Of a DNA stretch of 64,000 nucleotides, positions 54,557-63,757 are shown in pieces. How positions within the stretch are numbered: position 1 is the stretch's first letter; every line of letters begins with the position of its first letter. This stretch comes from Gemmatimonadaceae bacterium (GTDB taxonomy: Bacteria; Gemmatimonadota; Gemmatimonadetes; Gemmatimonadales; Gemmatimonadaceae), in the NCBI GenBank assembly GCA_020846935.1, contig JADLCY010000010.1:186001-250000 (forward strand), given 5' to 3'. The notes below the pieces were generated by a model. It was not told the origin of the DNA and searched no databases. It was given only the letters and a program-made list of their open reading frames with translations. The translations under genes were made by a program, and so were the position numbers.

Positions 54557-55969
54557 ATGGCCACACGCCCGGCATCGTACATGCGCTCGGTCCACCACGT
54601 CACGCTCGCAGTCCTCGCCGCCCTGGCGGTCGTTCTCCCCCGGTGCGTACCCGCACAGGGAGGACCCATCGACCTCGCAGAGGCCTTGCGTCGCGCGGAC
54701 GAGGCAGGATTCGCAAACCGCCGGGCACGCGCCGCCGTGGCGACGCAGCGCGCGGCCACGATCGCGGCGCTCCGCGGCGTGCTCCCAACCATGCGTATCG
54801 AGGCAGGCATTGCCCGCACGACCGACCCGATCGGCGCCTTCGGTACCCTGCTGCGGCAGCGTGCAATCACCCAGCAGGACTTCGAGCCCACACGGCTCAA
54901 CTACCCGTCGGCGGTCACGAACCACCTCGGTGGCCTCGTGTTCGAACAACCGCTCTTCAACGCCGATGCCTGGGTCGGACGACGCGCGGCAGCGCAGGCT
55001 CATGACGCAGCCAGCGCCACCGCCGCGTGGACGCTGACCGGTCAACGCGTTGAGGTGATCAGAGCCTACTACGGGGCGGTGCTCGCCGCCGAGAAACTGG
55101 CCACGCTTGGCGTTGCGCTGCAGGCGGCTCGCGAGCACCTCCGCTTCGCCGAGACCCTGGCGAGGAATGGCGTGGTTACCAGCGCGGACGCCATGCTGGC
55201 CGGTGTCAAGGCCGGAGACATCGAGACGCAGCTCGTCGCAGCGAAGGGTGAGCTGGCCATCGCGCGGCTGGCCTTCGCGACCGTGCTCGGCACGCCTGAC
55301 GACGAAACGCTCACGCTGCCTTCCCGGCTTCCAGCCGCTGATGCGCTGCGTCGCTTCGCCCAGCGTTCGGATACGTCGATGATTGCGGGCCGTCAGGATG
55401 TGCGCGCAGCGAACGCCGGCGCCAACGCGGCAGCGATGGACGTTCGCCGTGCACGGAGCCTCTACGTCCCGCGACTCAACGGCTTTGCACGATACGACTG
55501 GAACTCGGCGCTCCGGCCATTCGATGGCCAGAAGAACTGGACCGTGGGCGTGATGGCGTCCTGGACGCCGTTCGCGGGAGCGTCGGAGATCGGCGATCGC
55601 CTGGCGAGTGAAGGGCGACTCCGTGAGGCGGAGGCCATGCGTGACGGCGCCGTTGCCGAGAGCGCGCTCGACCTCGCGCGCGCTGAGTCCCGATGGAGTG
55701 TGAACCTGGCCCGCCTCGACATCGTCGAGCGCATGGTCCGCCAGAGCACCGACGCGCAGCGAATCGTCGCACGTCGCTATGAGGGCGGGCTCGGGACCAT
55801 CGCGGAACTGCTCGACGCGCAGGCCGCCGCCACGCAGGCGCAACTCACCCTCGTCGCCGCTCGATTCGACGTGATCATTGCCACGGCCGAGCGCCTCCGT
55901 GCTCGAGGCCTGGACCCGGCAACACTTCGCGTTCTCGATGATCTCGCGCCGGACGCCGACGCGCGCTGA
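54557..55969 (+). CDS. TolC-family outer-membrane efflux channel
   Basis: 470 residues. A signal peptide (VTLAVLAALAVVLPRCVPAQ) is preceded by eight residues; an ATG at 54581 is an alternative start. Two outer-membrane efflux protein repeats: the first has VFEQPLFNADAWVGRRAAAQ and QRVEVIRAYYGAVLAAEKL; the second has VGVMASWTPFAGASEIGDRL and VARRYEGGLGTIAELLDAQAA. It is the exit duct for the RND pump encoded downstream (17-bp gap to the adaptor gene). Placement directly after the palindromic operator indicates regulation by the ArsR protein of the operon. Confidence 0.92.
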   Translation: MATRPASYMRSVHHVTLAVLAALAVVLPRCVPAQGGPIDLAEALRRADEAGFANRRARAAVATQRAATIAALRGVLPTMRIEAGIARTTDPIGAFGTLLRQRAITQQDFEPTRLNYPSAVTNHLGGLVFEQPLFNADAWVGRRAAAQAHDAASATAAWTLTGQRVEVIRAYYGAVLAAEKLATLGVALQAAREHLRFAETLARNGVVTSADAMLAGVKAGDIETQLVAAKGELAIARLAFATVLGTPDDETLTLPSRLPAADALRRFAQRSDTSMIAGRQDVRAANAGANAAAMDVRRARSLYVPRLNGFARYDWNSALRPFDGQKNWTVGVMASWTPFAGASEIGDRLASEGRLREAEAMRDGAVAESALDLARAESRWSVNLARLDIVERMVRQSTDAQRIVARRYEGGLGTIAELLDAQAAATQAQLTLVAARFDVIIATAERLRARGLDPATLRVLDDLAPDADAR

Positions 55970-55986
55970 CCCTCCCGACCTCCCCC

Positions 55987-57027
55987 ATGATGTGCCCTCT
56001 CGGTCGCAACTCTACTCCTCTCCTCGCCATCGCGGTCTTCGTGGCCTGTGGCGGTGACCCGCGCGAGGCGTCCAAGGCCGTCGTCCGCACCGCCGATTCG
56101 AGCGGTACCCGCTATGAGGTCCGCGACACCACGATCGTCGCCACGCTCGACGCCGCCGGCATTGCCGAACCGATCCTGCAGGCCACCCTGAGCACGCGCC
56201 TGGTTGGCGCCGTCACCGCGGTGATCGTGAAGGAGGGACAATCCGTGACACAGGGTCAGGAGCTCGTCAGGCTTGACTCGAAGGAGATCGACGCCAAGCG
56301 CGCGCAGGTGCAGGGAGCGATCGCCGCGGCGGAGGCGGCGCACACCGAGGCGCGCCAACAGGCGGAGCGCATCCGTCGGCTGTTCGCTGACAGCGCCGCG
56401 CCCCGGGTTCAGCTGGAGGCGGCCGAGGCGGGCCTCGAACGGGCACGTGCCGCGTTGCAGGCCGCACGCGCGGGTGAGGCCGAGCTGCTGGCCGTGTCGG
56501 CGTACGCGGTGGTGCGGGCGCCGTTCGACGGGATCGTTACACGCCGCTTCGTCGATGCAGGTGCGCTCGCGGCACCGGGAACTCCCCTCGTCGTCGTGCA
56601 GGACCAGCGGTCCCTCCGCGTGTCGGTGACCGCGTCGCCATCATCGGTCAGAAGCCTCGCCCGGGGTTCGGTGGTCGAGGTTCTCGTCGAGGGCACGGTG
56701 GCCCGTGGGACGATCGAAGGCATCGTCCCGGCAGCGGTGGCAGGTCTGCTCACGATCAACGCGGTGGTACCAAACCCGCGGGGCCACCTCGTGGCTGGAG
56801 GGGCCGCGACCATGCGCCTGCCGCAGGGGCCACGAACGGTGCACCTGGTGCCCTCGGCGTCAGTTCGGCGAGAGGGGGATCTCGCGGGAGTGAACGTCGT
56901 AGACGGCGCGCGCGCGATGACGCGATGGGTGCGCGTCGGGGCGACCTACGGTGATCGCGTGGAGGTGCTATCCGGTCTTCGCGTGGGCGAGACCATCGTC
57001 GTGCCGGCTCTCGGCGCACGGGAGTAG
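55987..57027 (+). CDS. RND efflux periplasmic adaptor (HlyD/MFP family)
   Basis: 346 residues. The signal contains a lipobox-like FVAC, so it is probably a lipoprotein as in AcrA. Barrel-sandwich half-motifs flank a helical hairpin: LVGAVTAVIVKEGQSVTQGQELVRLDSKE and AVVRAPFDGIVTRRFVDAGALAAPGTPLVVV. Beta-barrel and membrane-proximal domains follow. It connects the TolC-like channel with the RND pump; the pump gene starts three bases after its stop. Confidence 0.93.
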   Translation: MMCPLGRNSTPLLAIAVFVACGGDPREASKAVVRTADSSGTRYEVRDTTIVATLDAAGIAEPILQATLSTRLVGAVTAVIVKEGQSVTQGQELVRLDSKEIDAKRAQVQGAIAAAEAAHTEARQQAERIRRLFADSAAPRVQLEAAEAGLERARAALQAARAGEAELLAVSAYAVVRAPFDGIVTRRFVDAGALAAPGTPLVVVQDQRSLRVSVTASPSSVRSLARGSVVEVLVEGTVARGTIEGIVPAAVAGLLTINAVVPNPRGHLVAGGAATMRLPQGPRTVHLVPSASVRREGDLAGVNVVDGARAMTRWVRVGATYGDRVEVLSGLRVGETIVVPALGARE

Positions 57028-57030
57028 CCC

Positions 57031-60000
57031 ATGGGAATCTCGGGACGGATCGCTCGCGCGTTCCTCACATCGCGCCTGACGCCGCTGGCCACGCTGGCCT
57101 CGCTTGCCGTGGGATTGCTGGGACTCCTCGCGACGCCGCGCGAGGAGGAGCCGCAGATCTCGGTACCGATGATCGATGTGATCGTCGCCCTGCCCGGCGC
57201 GGGCCCAACGGAAATCGAGAACCTGGTCTCGCGTCCCGTCGAGCGACGCATGTGGGAGATTCCCGGTGTCGAGCACGTCTATACGAAGTCGAGCGACGGC
57301 CACGCGCTGGTCACGGTGCGGTTCGCGGTGGGGGAGGACCAGGAGCGCAGCCTGACGCGCGTGCATGCAAAGCTGCAGGCGTCTGTCGGCGTGATGCCGC
57401 CTGGCGCGACGCCTCCGCTGGTGAAGGCGCACTCGATCGACGACGTGCCGGTGATGGCCCTGACGCTTTCTTCCGGCACGTACTCCTCGAACGCGCTGCG
57501 CCAGGTCGCGCTCCACCTCGAGGACGAGATCCGGACGGTGATCGACGTCGCGGAGACGTCCGTCATTGGTGGTCAGCCGCGCCAGATGCGTGTGGACATC
57601 GATGCGTCGGCGCTCGCGGCCCGTGGCGTGTCGCCTGGTGAAGTGGCGATGGCACTCCGCGGCGCCAGCGCGCGCGTGCAGGCGGGGGAGTTCGCAGCGG
57701 GCAACGAAGTGTATCGCGTGTGGGCCGGCAACGGGCTCTCTTCGGCGAGTGACGTGGGTCTCGTCGTCGTGACGGCGCGGCAGGGTGTCCCGGTGCTCGT
57801 GCGCGATGTGGCGACGGTGCATGAAGAGTTCGGCGACGTCACCGACTACGTCACGCACGCGACCCGTGATGGGGCGCCGCGACAGGCGGTCACGATCACC
57901 GTCGCAAAGCGCAAGGGCGCGAACGCGACGACCGTCACGCATGCCGTGCGCGAGCGGATCGAGGCGGCGCGTGAACGCATTCTCCCGGCCGACGTGTCGC
58001 TCGATGTTACGCGGGACTACGGCGAGACGGCGGCGGAGAAAGCCGAAGAACTCATCCTGCACCTGATGCTCGCGACAATCTCCGTGACGCTGCTGGTGGG
58101 ATTGTTCCTCGGGTGGCGTGAGGCTCTCGTTGTCCTCATTGCCGTACCGGTGACGCTGGGGCTCACGATCTTCGCGTACTACGCGCTGGGGTATACGCTC
58201 AATCGCATCACACTCTTCGCGCTCATCTTTTCGATCGGCATTCTCGTGGATGATGCGATCGTGGTGGTGGAAAACATCTATCGCCACATGCAGCTGGCCC
58301 GCAGGCCGCCCGAGGAGGCAGCGGTGGAGGCGGTCGACGAGGTTGGCAACCCAACGATCCTCGCCACGCTGACCGTCATTGCGGCGATTCTGCCGATGGC
58401 GATGGTATCCGGCCTGATGGGGCCGTACATGCGACCGATCCCCGTCGGCGCGTCGGTGGCGATGATCGCCTCTCTCGCGGTTGCCCTGATCGTGACGCCG
58501 TATCTTGCGTTGCGGCTGCTTCGCGGACATGTGACGCAGCGCGTAGACGACGCCGAGCACGCATCAGAAGCGGAGAACGGAGGGCGCTTCCGTCGATTCT
58601 ACACGGGCATCATGACGCCCCTCATCGAGCGGCGCAGCACGCGCCTCGCGTTCTACGGTGCGACCGCGCTCCTCTTGTTCGCGTCAATGGGGCTGGTTGC
58701 CGTGCGTGCCGTGCAGGTCAAGATGCTCCCGTTCGACAACAAGTCCGAGTTCCAGGTGGTCGTTGACCTTCCGGAGGGCACGTCGCTCGAATCGAGCCAG
58801 GCGCTCGGCGAGGCGATTGCCGCGCGCTTGCGGGCGGTGCCCGAGGTGCGCAGTACCGAGGTGTACGCGGGGACAGCAGCACCGTTCAACTTCAACGGGC
58901 TCGTTCGCCACTACTTTCTCCGTCGCGGGGCGAACGTCGTGGACGTGCAGGTGAACCTGACATCCAGGGATGAACGCAGTCGACAGAGCCACGAGATTGC
59001 CGTCGCGGTGCGGCCCGTCATCGACTCGATTGCGCGTGGCTACGGCGCTTCGGCCAAGGTGACGGAGATTCCCCCCGGGCCACCGGTGCTCTCCACGCTC
59101 GTCGCCGAAGTGTACGGCCCCAACGACTCCCTGCGCGTGCGAGCGGCCGCTGAGGTGAAGAGGGTGTTCGAGCGTACGCCCGGCGTGGTCGACGTCGACT
59201 GGACGATCGAGGATGCCCAGGGCCTGCGCACGTTTCGCATCGATCGCGCGGTCGCCGCGCAGGCCGGTGTCGACGCAGAGCAGGTGTCACAGACGCTCGT
59301 GCTGGCGCTCTCGGGGCAGCCGACGGGTCTTGCTCCGTCACTCACGGCGCGCGAACCGGTGACGATCGTGCCGCGCCTTGCCCTGGCCGATCGGTCTTCG
59401 ATCGAGGGGCTGCTGGCGATCCCGGTAGCCACGACGACCGGACCGCAGCCACTTGCCCGATTCGTTCATGTGGAAGCGGTGCGGCGCGAGGGGGTTCGCA
59501 TCCGCAAGGATCTGCGGCCATCCATCTATGTGACCGGCGATGTTGCCGGGACGATCGAGTCGCCGGTGTATGCGATTCTCGAGATGAATCGCCGACTCGA
59601 CTCCGTGCGCATCGACGGACACCGCCTGTCCCGCTACAACGCGACGGCGCCCGCGCAAGTGGACGAACTCGCGGTCAAGTGGGATGGAGAGTGGCAGGTG
59701 ACCATCGAAGTATTCCGCGATCTGGGTATCGCGTTCGGCGCCGTGCTGATCCTCATCTATGTGCTCGTCGTCGGATGGTTCCAGTCCTTTACGACGCCGC
59801 TCGTCATCATGGCGCCCATTCCTCTGACGTTGATCGGCATCCTGCCAGGTCACGCGCTCAGTGGCGCCTTCTTCACGGCGACGTCCATGATCGGGATGAT
59901 TGCGCTGGCCGGCATCATCGTGCGCAACTCGATTTTGCTCGTCGATTTCATCGAGCAGTCGGTTGCCGGCGGCCGGACACTGCGTGAGGCGGTGATTGAC

Positions 60001-60216
60001 GCCGGCGCTGTGCGCTTTCGGCCGATTGCGCTGACGGCCGCCGCGGTCGTGATCGGGGGGCTCGTCATGGTGCTCGATCCGATCTTTCAGGGCCTGGCCG
60101 TCGCGCTCATCTCGGGCGCCGTCGTTGCCACCTTGCTCACCATGGTGGTCGTACCACTGCTCTATTGGGAGCTCGCCTCGCGCCAACGTGCTCGCGGAGC
60201 GCCGGCGCTCGACTGA
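57031..60216 (+). CDS. RND-superfamily efflux transporter (AcrB/CzcA-like)
   Basis: 1,061 residues, full length for an RND pump, with 12 expected helices and two large periplasmic loops. The helix-4 proton relay is seen in FSIGILVDDAIVVVENIYRHM. The N-terminal loop opens with IDVIVALPGAGPTEIENLVSRPVERR. Its specificity is unclear: the PREEEPQISVPMI and PGVEHVYTKSSDG stretches are like multidrug/HAE-type pumps, while the ArsR regulator and DUF2892 partner hint at metals or thiol-reactive compounds. Co-transcribed with the TolC and adaptor genes. Confidence 0.95.
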   Translation: MGISGRIARAFLTSRLTPLATLASLAVGLLGLLATPREEEPQISVPMIDVIVALPGAGPTEIENLVSRPVERRMWEIPGVEHVYTKSSDGHALVTVRFAVGEDQERSLTRVHAKLQASVGVMPPGATPPLVKAHSIDDVPVMALTLSSGTYSSNALRQVALHLEDEIRTVIDVAETSVIGGQPRQMRVDIDASALAARGVSPGEVAMALRGASARVQAGEFAAGNEVYRVWAGNGLSSASDVGLVVVTARQGVPVLVRDVATVHEEFGDVTDYVTHATRDGAPRQAVTITVAKRKGANATTVTHAVRERIEAARERILPADVSLDVTRDYGETAAEKAEELILHLMLATISVTLLVGLFLGWREALVVLIAVPVTLGLTIFAYYALGYTLNRITLFALIFSIGILVDDAIVVVENIYRHMQLARRPPEEAAVEAVDEVGNPTILATLTVIAAILPMAMVSGLMGPYMRPIPVGASVAMIASLAVALIVTPYLALRLLRGHVTQRVDDAEHASEAENGGRFRRFYTGIMTPLIERRSTRLAFYGATALLLFASMGLVAVRAVQVKMLPFDNKSEFQVVVDLPEGTSLESSQALGEAIAARLRAVPEVRSTEVYAGTAAPFNFNGLVRHYFLRRGANVVDVQVNLTSRDERSRQSHEIAVAVRPVIDSIARGYGASAKVTEIPPGPPVLSTLVAEVYGPNDSLRVRAAAEVKRVFERTPGVVDVDWTIEDAQGLRTFRIDRAVAAQAGVDAEQVSQTLVLALSGQPTGLAPSLTAREPVTIVPRLALADRSSIEGLLAIPVATTTGPQPLARFVHVEAVRREGVRIRKDLRPSIYVTGDVAGTIESPVYAILEMNRRLDSVRIDGHRLSRYNATAPAQVDELAVKWDGEWQVTIEVFRDLGIAFGAVLILIYVLVVGWFQSFTTPLVIMAPIPLTLIGILPGHALSGAFFTATSMIGMIALAGIIVRNSILLVDFIEQSVAGGRTLREAVIDAGAVRFRPIALTAAAVVIGGLVMVLDPIFQGLAVALISGAVVATLLTMVVVPLLYWELASRQRARGAPALD

Positions 60217-60246
60217 GCTGCAACCTCACCCTGGACCCAGTCCACC

Positions 60247-60459
60247 ATGTGCCCTCGCATCGTGCTCTTCCGGTTCGCCGGATCGTTCGTGCTGATCTCG
60301 CTCCTGTTGTCCCGTCTCCATCACCCGGCCTGGCTGGCGTTCACAGCCTTTGTCGGCTTCAACCTGCTGCAATCGAGTTTCACGGGGTTCTGCCCGCTGG
60401 AACGGATGCTCGCGGCACGGCGTGCCTTTGGCTGCCGCCCCGTGGGCGTGGATCTGTAG
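60247..60459 (+). CDS. DUF2892 (YgaP-like) membrane protein
   Basis: 70 residues with two membrane helices ([15 protein letters not shown] and [27 protein letters not shown]). The [16 protein letters not shown] stretch with its single Cys is diagnostic of DUF2892, often seen beside rhodanese and ArsR genes in sulfide or metal resistance loci. The ATG lies 30 bases after the RND gene. Confidence 0.88.
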   Translation: MCPRIVLFRFAGSFVLISLLLSRLHHPAWLAFTAFVGFNLLQSSFTGFCPLERMLAARRAFGCRPVGVDL

Positions 60460-60521
60460 GCGCCAGCCCTGGCTATCATTCGGCACCAGAGGTGCCTGCC
60501 TTTCTCCCGGAGTGTCCTGAC

Positions 60522-60848
60522 GTGCCGAAGGAGATGTCTCCCGAGTTGCTCGGGCTGGTCGCCGGTCGATTCAAGGTGCTGGCGGACCAGGCACGCCTGA
60601 GCATTCTGAGCGTGCTGCGAGACAGCGAGCGAAGCGTCGGTGAGATCGTGGATCGCACGGGCCTGACCCAGGCCAATGTGTCGAAGCATCTCGCGCTGCT
60701 GCACTCGGCCGGGTTCGTGCGCCGTCGCAAGGAGGGGCTGTACAGCTACTACGGACTCGCGGATTCGTCGGTGTTTCGACTCTGTGACATCATGTGCGGC
60801 CGGATCGAGGCCGAAGTGGCCGGCCGCGCCAGGATTCTGCGACGATAG
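60522..60848 (+). CDS. ArsR/SmtB-family repressor
   Basis: 108 residues from a GTG at 60522 with ggag nine bases upstream; the ATG at 60534 has its purine run too close. The winged helix is KVLADQARLSILSVLRDSERSVGEIVDRTGLTQANVSKHLALLHSAGFVRRRKEGLYSYY. Two Cys in LCDIMC near the C-terminus could bind a metal or sense thiol oxidation. It is the last gene of the efflux operon and the natural ligand of the palindrome at 54532-54555, making a negative feedback loop. Confidence 0.92.
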   Translation: MPKEMSPELLGLVAGRFKVLADQARLSILSVLRDSERSVGEIVDRTGLTQANVSKHLALLHSAGFVRRRKEGLYSYYGLADSSVFRLCDIMCGRIEAEVAGRARILRR

Positions 60849-60902
60849 GCGACACGCCGCCGCGTCAGGTGCAGATTTCTCCCGTCACCTCGACCGGAAT
60901 CG

Positions 60903-61937
60903 ATGCAGATCCTCCACCACAAGCGCGAACGCGCCGGCCTGCTCATCGTGGTGCTTGGCATCGCGATCGCGATTGCCATCTCGTCGTTCGCCGTCGGCCT
61001 GCTTGGCGCGGCGGTCCTCTACGTGTTGTGCGCGCCGGTGCATCGCTGGTTGCTCACAAAGACCGGCCGGCCGGAACTCGCGGCGTCTCTCACGCTCATC
61101 TTCGCGGTCCTCGTCATCGCCGTCCCGGTGATGTGGATCGTTGCCCTCGTCGCCGATCAGGCGCCCGAGATGATCCGGTCCGCGCAGGGCTCCGACCTGT
61201 TCAGCCGCCTCGGGCGGCTGCCGCGCATCGGTCGCGTGGACATCGGAGCAGAGCTGGCCAAGGCGAGCGGCACCTTCTTCACATGGCTCTCGCAGCAGGC
61301 GTTCGACGTCGTTGGGGGCGCCGCGCGAGCGACGCTCAACCTGGTCATCTCGTTCTTCGCGCTCTACTACATGCTCGTTTCCGCCGATACGTCGTGGCGC
61401 GTGTTCAGCAGCGTACTGCCATTTTCCGAGGCGTCCGCCGGGGAACTCAAGGACCGTTTCTACTCCGTAACACATGCCACCGTGCTGGGGACGGTACTGA
61501 CGTCGGCGGTGCAGGGCACGCTGGTCGGCATCGGCTTTTTGCTGGCGGGCATCCCGAACCCGATGTTCTGGGCGGTGGTCACCGGATTCGCGTCGATCCT
61601 CCCGGTCCTGGGATCGGCACTCGTGTGGCTCCCGGCGAGCGTGATGCTCCTCCTGCAACAGCGCTACGGCTCGGCGGCGATCCTCATCGTGATCGGCGCG
61701 GTGATCGCGAGCAACGTGGACAACGTCATCCGTCCGCTGGTGTATCGTCGCGTGTCGAACATCCATCCGATGGTCACGCTCATCGGCGCGTTCGCCGGCG
61801 TGAAGTACTTCGGGCTCCTTGGTGTGCTGCTCGGGCCGCTCGCGATCCAGTACTTCTTCGAGTTCGTACGACTGTATCGTGAGGAGTACATCGTGGGCGC
61901 GCCGAGCCTCACGAGTGCCAGTGCGTTGCCGGAGTGA
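60903..61937 (+). CDS. AI-2E/PerM-family permease
   Basis: 344 residues with seven or eight membrane helices in the family order: ERAGLLIVVLGIAIAIAISSFAVGLL at the start, a soluble segment with DLFSRLGRLPRIGRVDI, LVISFFALYYMLVSADTSW, then GTVLTSAVQGTLVGIGFLLAGIPNPMFWAVVTGFASILPVLGSALVWLP and NVIRPLVYRR near the C-terminus, which is the family signature. Substrate not predictable (autoinducer-2 export or sodium/proton antiport in known members). It lies 54 bp after the ArsR gene and may or may not share its transcript. Confidence 0.92.
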   Translation: MQILHHKRERAGLLIVVLGIAIAIAISSFAVGLLGAAVLYVLCAPVHRWLLTKTGRPELAASLTLIFAVLVIAVPVMWIVALVADQAPEMIRSAQGSDLFSRLGRLPRIGRVDIGAELAKASGTFFTWLSQQAFDVVGGAARATLNLVISFFALYYMLVSADTSWRVFSSVLPFSEASAGELKDRFYSVTHATVLGTVLTSAVQGTLVGIGFLLAGIPNPMFWAVVTGFASILPVLGSALVWLPASVMLLLQQRYGSAAILIVIGAVIASNVDNVIRPLVYRRVSNIHPMVTLIGAFAGVKYFGLLGVLLGPLAIQYFFEFVRLYREEYIVGAPSLTSASALPE

Positions 61938-62107
61938 GGCCACGCCGCGCCTGAGCGCCACTCCGGGCGGCGAACCGGCCCCGAGCCACCGTACCTGGCA
62001 CGGCGCCGGATCGTGGCGTGACGCTGCGAGCGCAGCGGAGCCACTCTTCCCTCCCTGTCACAATCCCGTGACCAGGCTCGTGAAAGGGCCGCGTGGCACG
62101 TGCGCGA

Positions 62108-63757
62108 TCAGTCCCGGCGCAGCAGTTCCAGGAACCCGGCGGCGCTGACCGGCTCGGAGAACAAGGCCCCCTGGCCGTATTCGCACTTGAACCGGAGCAG
62201 TTCGGTGAGCTGCTCCTCGCGCTCGATGCCCTCGGCCACGGTGCGCAGGCGCTTGAGCTTGCCTAACGCCACGATGGCGCGCGTGGCGGCGTGCTCCTCG
62301 GGCCGTCGGGTCACCTGGCTCACGTAGCTGCGGTCGATCTTGAGGATGTCGACCGGAATGTCAGAGGGATCGCCGAGCGAGGCGCCGCGCGAGCCGTAGT
62401 CGTCGATCGCGATGCGGACGCCGAGGGTACGCACGTGCCGCAGGCGCTGCAGCGCCTCGACCTTGTTGCGGGCGAGGCCACCTTCGGAGATCTCGAGCAC
62501 CAGGCGATGCGGCTCGATGCCGCTCGCTGAGATCGCCTCGGCCACGTCGTCGACGAAGCTGGCGTGCAGCAGCTGCTTTGGCGTGATGTTCACCGTCACG
62601 GTGAGCGAGCGATCGGGGCCGATCGAGTCCTGCCACACGCGCGCCTGACGACAGGCCTCGCGCAGCACCCACTTGCCGAGGGGCAGGATCAGGCCCGTCT
62701 CCTCGGCGACCGGAATGAACGCGGCCGCAGGCACGAGCCCGCGCGTGCGGTGGTTCCAGCGCACGAGCGCCTCCACGCCGGCGATGCGGCGGCTGCGCAG
62801 GATGACGATGGGCTGATAGACCAGCGAAAACTCGCTGGCATCGATGGCCCGTCGCAGGTCGTCTTCGAGGCGCGTGTGGGCCAGCGCGGGTTCGTGCACA
62901 CGCGCGTCGAACAACTCACAGGCGCCGCGCCCACGCCGCCTGGCGGCGCGCAGAGCCACGTCGGCATGGCGCAGCAGGTCGTCGGGGCTGTCGTCAGGCG
63001 TGGCGCTCGCGATGCCAAGGTTCGCGTTGCCGACGAACCCGAGGCCGTCGATGGTGAGCGGCACGGCGAAGGACTGACCGATGCGCTCGGCCACCTGGAC
63101 GAAGTTGCTCTCGTCGGCCATGTCCTCGAGCAGGATCCCGAATCGCGCGCCTTCGAAGCGCGCCGCGGAGTCGGAGGAGCGCAGGCACGTCGTCAGCCGA
63201 TTGGCCGCGGCGGCGATGATGCGCTCGATCTGTCCGACCTGTGCGCGGTGTGCTCCGGCGCGGAAGTCGTCGAACTCGAGGATGAGCACCGCGAGCGGAA
63301 GCTGCTGGCGATGCGCGCGGGCCAGGGCGTGCTGCACCCGGTCGCGAAAGAGAGCGCGCGAGGCGAGCCCCGTGAGCGGATCGCGAAGCCCGTTGACCGG
63401 CGCGGCGTCGTCAACGGCCGGCGCAATGCGGATGGCGAGCACCACGCTCCGCTCGGGGGGCGCATCGGCGAGTCGCGTGGCGGTGCACTCCACGTGAACG
63501 AACGCCCCGTCCGCGCCGCGGACCTGCCACCGCTGCGGGATGTGCAGCTCGGCCCCCTCGGCGACGCGCAGCAGAGCCTGAGTCGCTTCAGCGACACAAT
63601 CCTCGTGCAGCAAGCTGGCCACGCGCCGACCACGCAGCTCGGGCATGCCGTGCCCAAGTACTTTCTCCACCCCCTTGCTGGCCTTCGCGATGACCCCGTC
63701 TCGTCCCACGAGCAGAACAGCGTCGGACAATTTGGCGAGAAGCGATTCTTCGGTCAT
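62108..63757 (-). CDS. PAS-GGDEF-EAL protein, probably a c-di-GMP phosphodiesterase
   Basis: 549 residues, no membrane helix. A PAS domain (about 1-110), a GGDEF domain (about 124-285; starts LRDPLTGLASRALF) and an EAL domain (about 305-545). The GGDEF signature is replaced by EGARF at 202-206, so cyclase activity is very unlikely; it may bind GTP as a regulator. The EAL domain looks active: VEALVRW, VNITPKQL, LVLEISEG, IAIDDYGS, ILKIDRSY, VAEGIE and EYGQGALFSEP supply the metal and catalytic residues, although the loop after DDYG reads SRGAS instead of TGYSS. The PAS part may gate the enzyme. Confidence 0.93.
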   Translation of the reverse strand: MTEESLLAKLSDAVLLVGRDGVIAKASKGVEKVLGHGMPELRGRRVASLLHEDCVAEATQALLRVAEGAELHIPQRWQVRGADGAFVHVECTATRLADAPPERSVVLAIRIAPAVDDAAPVNGLRDPLTGLASRALFRDRVQHALARAHRQQLPLAVLILEFDDFRAGAHRAQVGQIERIIAAAANRLTTCLRSSDSAARFEGARFGILLEDMADESNFVQVAERIGQSFAVPLTIDGLGFVGNANLGIASATPDDSPDDLLRHADVALRAARRRGRGACELFDARVHEPALAHTRLEDDLRRAIDASEFSLVYQPIVILRSRRIAGVEALVRWNHRTRGLVPAAAFIPVAEETGLILPLGKWVLREACRQARVWQDSIGPDRSLTVTVNITPKQLLHASFVDDVAEAISASGIEPHRLVLEISEGGLARNKVEALQRLRHVRTLGVRIAIDDYGSRGASLGDPSDIPVDILKIDRSYVSQVTRRPEEHAATRAIVALGKLKRLRTVAEGIEREEQLTELLRFKCEYGQGALFSEPVSAAGFLELLRRD

